A DNA stretch of 64,000 nt from NCBI GenBank assembly GCA_902791475.1, contig CADAWC010000003.1, positions 62,001 to 126,000 on the forward strand, read 5' to 3'. This document shows, one piece after another, positions 8,200 to 16,965 of the stretch (position 1 is its first letter; each line of letters opens with the position of its first letter). Source of the DNA: Fibrobacter succinogenes. GTDB lineage: Bacteria > Fibrobacterota > Fibrobacteria > Fibrobacterales > Fibrobacteraceae. The translations under genes and the position numbers were made by a program. Below the pieces are notes generated by a model. That model was given only the letters and a program-made list of their open reading frames with translations, did no database searches and was not told where the DNA came from.

Positions 8200-11100
8200 T
8201 TACCCGAACCGTCCGGAACGTTCGAGCTGCATGAGTTCGTCCATTCCGATAAGCATGGCACGCGGTTTCGAGTTGCCCTTGCTGGGGCCGCACACGCCAA
8301 GGCCATAAAGCTGGTCCACAATCTTCCCGGCTCGGCTGTAACCCACGCTAAAGTGACGTTGCACCGCCGAAGTCGAAAGACCGTTCACGCTAATCGCCCA
8401 TTGCGCGACTTCGAACAGGAGCTTATCGAGCTTTTCGTTTTTCATCGAACCGCCGCCTTCTTCATCGCCTTCTTCGCCGCCCGAGACATCGAACGATTCC
8501 ACCTGCGGGTAGAATACGTTCTGGTCAGAGCAGGCGTCGGCCAATCGTTCGGCTTCTTCGTCGCTGAGGAATGCACCATGCACGCGCACCGGATCCGGGT
8601 CATTCACGGCCTTGTAAAGCATGTCACCACGGCCAAGGAGCTTTTCGGCACCGGCATGGTCCATCACCGTGCGGGCGTCAATCTGCGATGCGACTTTGAA
8701 GCTAATACGAGTCGGCAAGTTCGCTTTGATGATACCCGTAATGACCTTCACAGACGGACGCTGTGTCGCCAGCACCAAGTGGATGCCCACGGCACGAGCC
8801 TTAGCCGCTAAACGAGCCACGGACTTTTCGATTTCCTTGCCCGCAACCATCATGAGGTCCGCCATTTCGTCGATAATCACGACGATAAACGCCATGCGGT
8901 GGCCACGATCTTCTTCAGGAACTTCATCCGGTAATTCACCCGCTTCGAACTTTGCGTTAAAGCCACCGATGTTACGCACCTTTGCAGATGCCAAAACTTC
9001 GGTACGGCGGTCCATTTCGTAGCAGAGCCACTGGAGCGCCTGGATAGCAATTTCGGGCTTCGTGATGACAGGCGCCAAGAGGTGCGGGATGTTTTCGTAC
9101 ATCTTGAGTTCCACAGCCTTCGGGTCCACGAGAATCATGCGGAGTTCATCCGGAGTCTTGCTGAAAAGCATCGACGCCATGAGCGCGTTAATGCAAACAG
9201 ACTTACCGGAACCCGTCTGACCAGCAATCAGCAAGTGCGGAGCCTTCGCCAAGTCCATCGTAAACGATTCACCGGTGATGTCCTTCCCTAGCGCCACGAG
9301 AATCTTGTCGTGCGCGGGCTTGAACTTTTCGCTCAAGAACACATCGCGGCAGAACACGGTCTGGAACTTGCGATTCGGGATTTCAACGCCCACCGCAGCC
9401 TTCCCTGGAATCGGCGCTAAAATGCGAATGGACGAAACCTTCAGCGGGAGCGCCAAGTCTTCTTGCAATGCCGAGAAGCGGCTCACCTTCACGCCCGGGC
9501 CCGGTTCCACTTCAAAGCGAGTAATCATCGGGCCCGTTTCACAACCAATCACACGACCCTTGACCTTGAAGTTTTCAAGCTTTTCTTCGAGCATCTTACC
9601 GATGGCGTTCAGCTCTTCTTCGGTGTAATCAGCGGTCTGCGCTTCGTGCGTGTCGAGAATCTTCGAAATTTCAGGAATCTTGTATTCGTCGTAAGAGGCT
9701 GTCGGAGCAGCGGGGATCGTAGCCGAATGGCCTGCCGAGCGCGCACTTCCAGTAGTTATTCTGCCAGCATTCCCTGCACCACCCATCGTTGCACCGAAAT
9801 CGGCGCCAAAAGTCGGATCCTCGCCCACTTCATCAGCACCGACAACTACCGGAGCAAACGTTTCGTCATCATCAACCGCCGGGCTTCCCGGGAAATCTTC
9901 TACGTAGGCGCCATCGCCGCCCAAAAGCTCTTCGGCATGGATTGCCGCACGAGTTTCCACAGAATCCGAAAGCGTTGCATCACGGACAATCGTATTGGCA
10001 CTTGTCGAAGATTTTGCGGTGTCCCCTGCAGATTTAGCTGTTTTCGCTGCTTTCGGGACTTCAACTTTTCCAACAACAGTTCTTTCAGCAGTCCGACGAG
10101 CAGCACCGCCGACATTTGCAGCATTTCCACCCGCATTCACACCAGCATTCCCAGCAATCGCAGCATTCACTGTTTCAGAGCCCGCCGTGCGGCGCACATC
10201 GCCCTTCACCTGCATACGGCCCTTATGCCCCTTTTCCCAGTCAATCAGGTCGCGAGCACGGCGGAGTGCGCCAATGCGTTCCTTGATTTCCAGAATCTGG
10301 AGCGCATTCATGTGGCGTTCGTTCAAGCGGAGTTCTTCTTCCAAACGACGGATTTCCGGATCTTCATAGACTCCATCATCGTCCGCACCGCCAAGCGTTG
10401 CACCCGCAGGTGCAACACCAGCATTTCCAATCGGAGAGTCTTGCAAACAGCCCGGGCGCGCATTCTCAGCAACATTTTCCGGCTGAGCATTCCCAGCGTA
10501 CTGCGGCAAACCAAATGATTCACCGACCTGAGTCTGCATCTCCGAGCGGTTCACGTCCAAATCGTCCGTGAGCCAGTTATGGCGACCGTTAAACGGTTCC
10601 ACCTTTCCGCGCCTACGCATTTTTGCAGAATCCGGGACAAAAATCATCGTCTCGTCTTCCATCACCACTCCACGGCGGAGCGTCTTTTTCTCAGCAGCTT
10701 TTTTCTCGGGCTTGACATCAGGGAAATCAACCGTTTCAATTTCAACCGGCGCCATCGAACGCCGACGACCAAAGACAGCGCTCACATAACGCATCGCCTG
10801 CGCGACAAACTTAAAATGTCTCGGCCGCACACCAAACGAAAGCACAAAAATCAAAGCCAAAACAATCAATAGAATAATCAGCGGAGCCACATACGATACT
10901 TTTCCAAACACAGGGATTGCCAAATTCTGCAAAAAGAACTCGCCTAGTACGCCACCGCTCATCGAAAGAGCATCATTCGAGACATGCTTATCGCCAAAAT
11001 TTTTTAGAGACATGAGGAACGACACGTCCACCACAAGCAGGCTTGCCCCCACAGCAAAACGCAGCAACTTTCCACGAAGCGAAGCAATCGCAATAAAAAG

Positions 11101-11385
11101 TCCCCAAAGGATAAGCGCCGCCGTAAAGATAACGACAGCCACACGCCCAAACAGGAACGTCATAAAACTCGGGAACATGACGCCAAAATAATCCCCAAGC
11201 CAGTTTTCGTGCTCGCCCACAATCGAAATTGTGACACACCCAAGCAACAAAATAATCCCGGTAAGCAAAACCAGGTACCCCACCATCATCGTTATAAAAT
11301 ACGAATCCGGCTCTTGAATCTCTTTTTGGGGTTCGACTTTAGGTTTCTTTGTTTTTTTAACAGTTTTTTTCTTTTGTGCAGCCAA
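8200..11385 (-). CDS. ftsK: DNA translocase FtsK/SpoIIIE
   Basis: FtsK is a septal ATP-driven DNA pump that clears and aligns chromosome termini. The Lys-rich start (MAAQKKKTVKKTKK) is followed by four or five membrane segments (about 30-195). A long Ala/Gly/Asn-rich linker follows (about 230-560, with stretches such as NAGVNAGGNAANVGG). The motor has Walker A GQTGSGKS near residue 720 and Walker B VVIIDEMADLM. The C-terminal winged-helix gamma domain (about 980-1061, LLFEVAQWAISVNGLSTSAV) reads KOPS-type polarity sequences in the family. At 1061 residues it lies between E. coli FtsK and SpoIIIE; the linker is the variable part. A terminator follows. Confidence 0.97.
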   Translation of the reverse strand: MAAQKKKTVKKTKKPKVEPQKEIQEPDSYFITMMVGYLVLLTGIILLLGCVTISIVGEHENWLGDYFGVMFPSFMTFLFGRVAVVIFTAALILWGLFIAIASLRGKLLRFAVGASLLVVDVSFLMSLKNFGDKHVSNDALSMSGGVLGEFFLQNLAIPVFGKVSYVAPLIILLIVLALIFVLSFGVRPRHFKFVAQAMRYVSAVFGRRRSMAPVEIETVDFPDVKPEKKAAEKKTLRRGVVMEDETMIFVPDSAKMRRRGKVEPFNGRHNWLTDDLDVNRSEMQTQVGESFGLPQYAGNAQPENVAENARPGCLQDSPIGNAGVAPAGATLGGADDDGVYEDPEIRRLEEELRLNERHMNALQILEIKERIGALRRARDLIDWEKGHKGRMQVKGDVRRTAGSETVNAAIAGNAGVNAGGNAANVGGAARRTAERTVVGKVEVPKAAKTAKSAGDTAKSSTSANTIVRDATLSDSVETRAAIHAEELLGGDGAYVEDFPGSPAVDDDETFAPVVVGADEVGEDPTFGADFGATMGGAGNAGRITTGSARSAGHSATIPAAPTASYDEYKIPEISKILDTHEAQTADYTEEELNAIGKMLEEKLENFKVKGRVIGCETGPMITRFEVEPGPGVKVSRFSALQEDLALPLKVSSIRILAPIPGKAAVGVEIPNRKFQTVFCRDVFLSEKFKPAHDKILVALGKDITGESFTMDLAKAPHLLIAGQTGSGKSVCINALMASMLFSKTPDELRMILVDPKAVELKMYENIPHLLAPVITKPEIAIQALQWLCYEMDRRTEVLASAKVRNIGGFNAKFEAGELPDEVPEEDRGHRMAFIVVIIDEMADLMMVAGKEIEKSVARLAAKARAVGIHLVLATQRPSVKVITGIIKANLPTRISFKVASQIDARTVMDHAGAEKLLGRGDMLYKAVNDPDPVRVHGAFLSDEEAERLADACSDQNVFYPQVESFDVSGGEEGDEEGGGSMKNEKLDKLLFEVAQWAISVNGLSTSAVQRHFSVGYSRAGKIVDQLYGLGVCGPSKGNSKPRAMLIGMDELMQLERSGRFG

Positions 11386-11486
11386 AAATGCGCTCCTCTA
11401 ATTACATCACAAATATAATCTATTATAGCCTTTATTTTTTGTACTAAAAATGACACTATTTGCTCAATTATTATTTTTTTCTTGTC

Positions 11487-14400
11487 ATGGCTCAGAAAAA
11501 TTCAAAAAATCAGAAAAAACTCTTTTTTGGGGTAGCCTTTTCAGCTATCGCCGTCTTGCTCATTCTCATCTTTGGAAACTCCAAGAAAAACTACATTGCA
11601 GATTCAGCAGAAAACATTTTTTATGACCAATTTTTCAAATGGAATACTGAAGTCCTAGATTCCACTGGTGTCAAGGATGGCATTGTCCTAGAGAATAACT
11701 CCTACAATGACCCCAATATCATCATTGCAGATATCGATGAAAAATCGCTACTAAAACTAGGGCACTACTACAACTGGGACAGATCCATCCATGCCAAAGT
11801 CATCGAGAACCTAGGCGAAGGTGGCGCCGCTGCTGTTGCATTCGATATTCTTTTTAAAGACGCGGACTTCGGAAAAAGAAAGGGAGAGCAGTGCCAGGAG
11901 ATTCTCACCCAGCTCGATCCCGACACAAGCCATGCCAAATTTTTCACACAAATCAGTTCATTCTACAACTACGACTCCATGCTCGTCGAGGCGACGCGCA
12001 ATTCCGGAATCTGTATCGTAAGCTTTTTGATCAACCACGCTTCGTATTACAAGAACAAAAGCGACTGGAAACCGCTCAGCACTTGGGAACGCGCTAAAGA
12101 AGTCGGCTTTTCGTCGACACTACAGTTAAGCCAAGTCGACAAGCCGCAAGACATTGAGGCCCGAAGAATCCTCGACAACGTGTTCCCAGAATTGGCACAA
12201 GCGGGCTCACGTCTAGGTGCAGTCAATGCCTACCCCGATAAAGACGGTACAATCCGCCGCATCAGAATGTTGTACAAATTCCCATTTGTCGAAGATGACA
12301 AGGTAGCCCCGCAGCGTATCTACTCCACAATCTCTTTAATGACCATCTTGCATCTGTTCCACAAGGATCCTAAAGATGTTACCATCAAGATGGGCAAATA
12401 TATCGATGTAGGTAAGCCATTTGGCATTTACCGAGATTCTTCCGGTGAATACCACACCACATTCCCGAACTTCACTTACCCCATGTTCACGGCACTCCGC
12501 GACAAGATGAAACAAATCAAAGAAAGCGGTGTAGCCAAAGCCAACCTCGTTGAAACGTCATCCAAAATCACCGCCATGCGGAACAACGAAGGACAACTCG
12601 TCTTTTACATTTTCATCGATGACGACCAGATGATAGATGCGAAACTGTCCAGCATTTTGCGCAAGCTCCCCGAAAGCATTTTTGATAAAATCGAAGATAG
12701 CGAATCGGTCAAGCTCGACAGCGGTTTTACGATGGCTAAAAGCGAAGACGACGAAGGAGTCTATGTCATTAAAAACGAAGATGACGAAGAAGTTTTCATC
12801 ACGCCGAGCATCCTCAGGACCATCCACTTTTTCGAACCAACGTATAGCGGAATTAAAAATGGTCAGCACAAGTATTTGTCTCGCCACATGGACATCAGCT
12901 ATAACAAAGCTAAAAACGAATGGTCTGCATCCATAGCTTTCTTCACAAACAAAATCCTACAAGACATTTCTCAAGTCACCGATCAACAAATTAGCGCTCT
13001 TGCCCCAGGAGAAGAACTCCGATTTGGGCCTCACAAACAAATACCCATCGGCACTAACGGTGATTTTCTCATCAAATACAAAGGCCGTTTCAATAACACG
13101 ACTCCAGAAACAATGGCTTTTAGGCATGTTTCTTATTATGACATTTTCAAGGACACGACAAATCTCGACCAGTACGTCGGAAAAACGATTATTCTCGGTT
13201 CTTCCGTTTCGGCACTTTTCGATATTGTAAACGGCCCACACGAAGAAAACATCCCCGCCATTCTCGTTCACGCCAACATTATCAAGAACATTCTTGAAGA
13301 CGACTACCTGAAAATTCTCGATGAAAAGTACCAGCGAATCACAGTCATCTTGCTCGCTTTAATTTGTACATTCATCGGTATTTACTTCAGGAGTTTCGTA
13401 TCACTGCTTTTAATGATCGGCATAGCCGTCATCTACACATTCCTCGCCTACATCTGTTTCAAGCACAACATTTACATTGGCGTTTCAAAGCAATTGCTCG
13501 CCATCATCATCACGAACACCTTTGCAATGGTCGTTCAGGCCTACTTTGAAAACAAAGAAAAGAAATTCATCGAAAGTTCATTCAAGCAATACATCTCGCC
13601 AGAACTAATTGACGAAATGGTGGCCGAAGGCAACATGCCGGAGCTCGGTGGCGAAGAGTCCAAGATTACCGCCTACTTTACCGACATTCAAGGCTTCTCG
13701 ACCTTCTCCGAAAAAATTGGAAGTGCAAGCAAGCTCGTCGAACTTTTGAACGAATATCTAACCGCCATGACCGACGTGCTGACCACAAAGAATAAAGGAA
13801 CGCTCGACAAGTACGAAGGTGATGCCATCATCGCATTCTTTGGCGCCCCGATGAAATACGATGACCACGCTAGGCGAGCCTGCAATACGGCAATCGATAT
13901 GCAAAGTGAACTTTTAAGGCTGCGAAAAAAATGGCTCAGCGAAGGCCAAAAATGGCCAGAAGTTGTTCACAACATGCACATGCGAATCGGCATCAACACA
14001 GGTCACATCGTAACTGGAAACATGGGTTCTACCATGCGCAAGAACTATACCATGATGGGAGACGAAGTGAACCTTGCCGCACGCCTCGAAAGCGCTGCCA
14101 AGCAGTACGGAGCCTACATACACGTCAGCAAGAACACAATCGACCAGCTTGTCGAACAAAAAATCGAAAGCCAGTACATCTACCGTTCGCTCGACATTAT
14201 CCGCGTTGTCGGTAAAGATGAACCTGTCGAAACCTTTGAATTGCTCGCTTACGCAAGCGATGCAAATGCACTTGTTCTGAACAAGCTCTGTGAACTCTGG
14301 AAAGAAGCCCGAGCCGCTTACCTCGACATGCAATGGGATAAAGCGATCGAGCTATTCACCAAGTGCCTCGATTTCGAGCCGCATTTACCGGAACGCGATC

Positions 14401-14519
14401 CTGGCAGCAAGACTTGCCCAAGCCAGGTCTACATCAAGCGCTGCACAGCCTATAAACAAAATCCGCCTGCAAGCGCAGGCGAAAAATGGGACGGAATCTT
14501 TACCGCTACTGAGAAATAG
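11487..14519 (+). CDS. CHASE2-domain class III adenylate cyclase
   Basis: A membrane anchor near residues 12-30 is followed by a large extracytoplasmic CHASE2-type sensor (about 45-600; markers IIIADIDEKSLLKLG and AVAFDILFKD). Three hydrophobic helices (about 620-690) precede the cyclase domain (about 720-905). The catalytic domain keeps both metal-binding Asp residues (FTDIQGFS and KYEGDAIIAFFG), the adenine-reading Lys before EGD, and the Asn/Arg pair in DEVNLAARLE, so it should make cAMP. About 90 residues follow it. ATG at 11487 is chosen over a TTG at 11460; neither has a clear Shine-Dalgarno. The gene is divergent from ftsK and stands alone. No cAMP receptor gene is seen nearby. Confidence 0.9.
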   Translation: MAQKNSKNQKKLFFGVAFSAIAVLLILIFGNSKKNYIADSAENIFYDQFFKWNTEVLDSTGVKDGIVLENNSYNDPNIIIADIDEKSLLKLGHYYNWDRSIHAKVIENLGEGGAAAVAFDILFKDADFGKRKGEQCQEILTQLDPDTSHAKFFTQISSFYNYDSMLVEATRNSGICIVSFLINHASYYKNKSDWKPLSTWERAKEVGFSSTLQLSQVDKPQDIEARRILDNVFPELAQAGSRLGAVNAYPDKDGTIRRIRMLYKFPFVEDDKVAPQRIYSTISLMTILHLFHKDPKDVTIKMGKYIDVGKPFGIYRDSSGEYHTTFPNFTYPMFTALRDKMKQIKESGVAKANLVETSSKITAMRNNEGQLVFYIFIDDDQMIDAKLSSILRKLPESIFDKIEDSESVKLDSGFTMAKSEDDEGVYVIKNEDDEEVFITPSILRTIHFFEPTYSGIKNGQHKYLSRHMDISYNKAKNEWSASIAFFTNKILQDISQVTDQQISALAPGEELRFGPHKQIPIGTNGDFLIKYKGRFNNTTPETMAFRHVSYYDIFKDTTNLDQYVGKTIILGSSVSALFDIVNGPHEENIPAILVHANIIKNILEDDYLKILDEKYQRITVILLALICTFIGIYFRSFVSLLLMIGIAVIYTFLAYICFKHNIYIGVSKQLLAIIITNTFAMVVQAYFENKEKKFIESSFKQYISPELIDEMVAEGNMPELGGEESKITAYFTDIQGFSTFSEKIGSASKLVELLNEYLTAMTDVLTTKNKGTLDKYEGDAIIAFFGAPMKYDDHARRACNTAIDMQSELLRLRKKWLSEGQKWPEVVHNMHMRIGINTGHIVTGNMGSTMRKNYTMMGDEVNLAARLESAAKQYGAYIHVSKNTIDQLVEQKIESQYIYRSLDIIRVVGKDEPVETFELLAYASDANALVLNKLCELWKEARAAYLDMQWDKAIELFTKCLDFEPHLPERDPGSKTCPSQVYIKRCTAYKQNPPASAGEKWDGIFTATEK

Positions 14520-14627
14520 CGGCTTCGCCGCAGTTATTAGTTAATAGTTACTAGTTAATAGTTATTAGTTACTAGAGATTGCAATATAAACATTTCTAGT
14601 AACTAGTAACTCGGAACTTGAAACTAC
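14518..14627. repeat. Inverted heptanucleotide array, TAGTTAC flavour (copy A2)
   Basis: A small hairpin GCGGCTTCGCCGC (14519-14531) overlaps the last base of the cyclase stop codon. The left arm (TTATTAG TTAATAG TTACTAG TTAATAG TTATTAG TTACTAG) and right arm (CTAGTAA CTAGTAA CTCGGAA) flank a core AGAGATTGCAATATAAACA, which is nearly identical to copy A1. It separates the convergent cyclase and panC genes. Confidence 0.82.
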
Positions 14628-14642
14628 GCGCAATCAGCGCGC

Positions 14643-15494
14643 TTAATTCAACTCCATATTGTCTATGAGGCGAGTTTTACCGAAGAATGCGGCAGCAAGA
14701 ATCACAGCCTTATCATCGGCGGCAAGGGCGCCATTGCACTTTTGCAAGTTCTTCTGGTTTGCCACTTCCACATACTGCACAACGCCACGGGCCGCAACGA
14801 TGGACTTCACGACGATATCGCGAATCTTCGAAACGCTGCGTTCGCCAGCTTCGTAAGCAGCCTTTGCAGCCTTCAGGCCACTGTAAATGCCAAGAGCCTG
14901 TTCGCGTTCTTCCTGAGTCAAGTATTCGTTACGGCTAGAACGGGCAAGGCCACTTTCTTCACGCACAATCTTCACGCGGTGAATCTTGATATTAAAGTTC
15001 AAGTCCTTCACCATTCTTTCAATCAGGAACACCTGCTGGTAATCCTTTTCGCCAAAGTAGGCGTCATTTGCGCCAGAAATAAGGAACAGTTTAGAAACGA
15101 CCGTCAAAACGCCACGGAAATGTCCCGGACGGTAAGCTCCGCAGTACATGCCTTCGAGAGCTTCATCACGGACAAGTGTCATCGGATCGCCATCGGGGTA
15201 CATTTCAGCAACAGACGGAGCAAAAACGTAATCAGCACCGATAGATTCAGCAAGCTTGGCATCGGCTTCCAAACGTTTCGGATACTTGTCCAAGTCTTCA
15301 TTTTTGCCGAACTGGATGGGGTTCAAAAACACACTTACAACAGTCACATCGCACTCGCTCACGGAAGCCTTGATAAGAGCGCCATGACCTTCATGGAGTG
15401 CACCCATCGTTGGAACGAGACCGATTCTTTTCCCTTCCTTCGCAAGAGGAGCAAGCGTTTGACGTAGGGAATCAATAGACTTAATTATCTGCAT
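14643..15494 (-). CDS. panC: Pantothenate synthetase
   Basis: PanC joins pantoate and beta-alanine through a pantoyl-adenylate to make pantothenate. The 283-residue protein has the nucleotidyltransferase signature PTMGALHEGHGALI (29-42, HxGH type), the pantoate/ATP segment FLNPIQFGKNEDLDKYPK, FGEKDYQQVFLIERMV, and a KMSKS-like region near SGLARSSRNEYLT. It is the last gene of a compact minus-strand group folK - deoxynucleoside kinase - panC, two bases after the kinase stop. Confidence 0.97.
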   Translation of the reverse strand: MQIIKSIDSLRQTLAPLAKEGKRIGLVPTMGALHEGHGALIKASVSECDVTVVSVFLNPIQFGKNEDLDKYPKRLEADAKLAESIGADYVFAPSVAEMYPDGDPMTLVRDEALEGMYCGAYRPGHFRGVLTVVSKLFLISGANDAYFGEKDYQQVFLIERMVKDLNFNIKIHRVKIVREESGLARSSRNEYLTQEEREQALGIYSGLKAAKAAYEAGERSVSKIRDIVVKSIVAARGVVQYVEVANQKNLQKCNGALAADDKAVILAAAFFGKTRLIDNMELN

Positions 15495-15496
15495 GA

Positions 15497-16147
15497 TTAG
15501 TTACCTTCTGGAACAAAATAAGTCGTTTGACTTGGGCAAGACGCAATCGCGTTCAATACCATCTGCAAATGGCTTTCGTTATGGACAAAATCGATATTAT
15601 CCGTATTGATAATAAGCACAGGAGCATCCGTGTAATGCCAAAAATGATGGTCATAACGGTCCTGCAAATCGCTCAGGTAATTGCCGTCGATGGTCTTTTC
15701 CATCGCGCGACCACGGCCCCTGATGCGTTTTAAAAGCGTCGAAACACTCGCCTGCAAATAGACAACGTAATCCGGCTTGCGGATATCGTGGTTCAAGGCG
15801 TTCGACACCTGATCGTACATGTTAAGTTCATTTTCGGTGAGGTTCTGCGAAGCAAAGATGCGGTCTTTGTCAAACGTGTAATCACTCACCAGCAAATCGT
15901 GGAACAAGTCGCTCTGCAAGGCAGAATTCTGGAGTTGCTTAAAACGGTCTAGCAAAAAGAACAGCTGTGTCTGGAACGCGTACGCCGAACGGTTCTCGTA
16001 AAACTTCGGCAAGAACGGATTTTCAGCAAAATTCTCTTCAATGAACATTGCATTCCAGCGATCACAGATAGCACGGGCAAGCGATGTCTTTCCAACACCA
16101 ATAACACCCTCAATAGCCATGAAATGAATGTTCTTATCAAGGAGCAT
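15497..16147 (-). CDS. Deoxynucleoside kinase family protein
   Basis: This 216-residue P-loop protein has Walker A GVIGVGKTSLA (residues 14-24), the DR[FS]-like segment LLDRFKQLQN, and a lid-type arginine region LLKRIRGRGRAMEK. These are the features of the deoxyguanosine/deoxyadenosine kinase family, which salvages deoxynucleosides with ATP. The exact substrate cannot be told. The start codon overlaps the folK stop by one base. Its position between folK and panC may reflect shared control of small-molecule biosynthesis, but this is only contextual. Confidence 0.9.
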   Translation of the reverse strand: MLLDKNIHFMAIEGVIGVGKTSLARAICDRWNAMFIEENFAENPFLPKFYENRSAYAFQTQLFFLLDRFKQLQNSALQSDLFHDLLVSDYTFDKDRIFASQNLTENELNMYDQVSNALNHDIRKPDYVVYLQASVSTLLKRIRGRGRAMEKTIDGNYLSDLQDRYDHHFWHYTDAPVLIINTDNIDFVHNESHLQMVLNAIASCPSQTTYFVPEGN

Positions 16148-16656
16148 TAGGGTTCCTCCCCATTTATAACACGGAACGGAATCTTTTCTTCTTTCGAAAG
16201 CAGTTCCGTAAGCAAGTCCTTCACGGTCTTGTTCGTCTTCGGATCCACCCAGTCCGGTGCAATATCGCTTAGCGGCACAAGCACAAACTGGCGGTTATAG
16301 ATTTGCAAATGCGGAATCGTCGGGCGACCTTCACAAACTTCACGACCAAAGAACAGCAAATCCAGGTCCACTTCCCTAGAATTCCAATGTCCACGGTCCT
16401 TACGACCAAGAATAAGCTCAGATCCCTTTAAATAATAGAGCAACTTCACAGGATCGCCGTCGTACCAAAAGCTCACGACCTGATTAAAATAAGGTCCCTG
16501 GCCCTCCGGTCCGACAGGAGGTGTCTCGTAAATCGGACTTTCAACCCAGCCCCCCGCGCTCACGCGACGAAGCATGTCCCTTCCATCTTTCAGGTGGGCG
16601 GAACGATTAGGAAGATTACTTCCGAGTGCTATATATACTCTATTTAAAGATTCCAC
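16147..16656 (-). CDS. folK: 2-amino-4-hydroxy-6-hydroxymethyldihydropteridine pyrophosphokinase
   Basis: HPPK transfers pyrophosphate from ATP to hydroxymethyl-dihydropterin in folate synthesis. The 169-residue protein begins VYIALGSNLPNRSAHL and contains the family signature RDRGHWNSREVDLDLLFFG, with the conserved DLD metal ligands, then IPHLQIYNRQFVLVPLSDIAP. The start is a GTG at 16656; no upstream ATG in frame is closer to the normal N-terminus. It leads the folK-dNK-panC group and is divergent from rho. Confidence 0.96.
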   Translation of the reverse strand: MESLNRVYIALGSNLPNRSAHLKDGRDMLRRVSAGGWVESPIYETPPVGPEGQGPYFNQVVSFWYDGDPVKLLYYLKGSELILGRKDRGHWNSREVDLDLLFFGREVCEGRPTIPHLQIYNRQFVLVPLSDIAPDWVDPKTNKTVKDLLTELLSKEEKIPFRVINGEEP

Positions 16657-16674
16657 GCCACAAATATAGTCAAT

Positions 16675-16773
16675 TTCTAGTTATTAGTTATTGATTATAG
16701 GTCGTTAGCCATTGGTCATTAGTTACTAGTGATTAAAAAATTTTTCTAACAACTAATAACTAGTGACTAAGAA
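16675..16773. repeat. Inverted heptanucleotide array, TAGTTAC flavour (copy A3, degenerate)
   Basis: The left arm (CTAGTTA TTAGTTA TTGATTA ... TTAGTTA CTAGTGA) and right arm (CTAACAA CTAATAA CTAGTGA CTAAGAA) surround an A/T run. This copy lies in the divergent folK-rho gap immediately upstream of folK, so it is part of a 5' region, not a 3' end. It is more decayed than A1 and A2. Confidence 0.7.
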
Positions 16774-16835
16774 CTCCCAATATTTTTCATAAAAAAAATT
16801 TTTTTTATGACATTTCACAAAATTTAATGTATCTT

Positions 16836-16910
16836 TTAACCCGTTCCGCTATTTCGGGACATAATATTAATCATCAATAAAATTTATGGGGCAACAAGCC
16901 CTTATTATCG
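16836..16910 (+). promoter_or_regulatory. Possible rho leader with two small hairpins
   Basis: The gap between folK and rho is 309 bp. Besides array A3 it holds an A/T-rich tract, a hairpin CCCG...CGGG (16840-16858), and a second hairpin GGGC-AACAA-GCCC (16889-16901) followed by TTATTAT. Rho genes are often autoregulated by premature termination, so a leader function is possible. The hairpins are weak and no promoter can be fixed with confidence. Confidence 0.3.
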
Positions 16911-16965
16911 TTTCAATTATATAGTCTATTTCATTTTTTGAAATATGTAATTATAGGACGCTATC

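Noticed and set aside
9463..10518. 351-codon open frame on the plus strand inside ftsK
   Set aside because: It lies opposite the ftsK linker and motor region. The translated product is Arg/Cys/His-rich with no domain pattern, as expected for a shadow frame.
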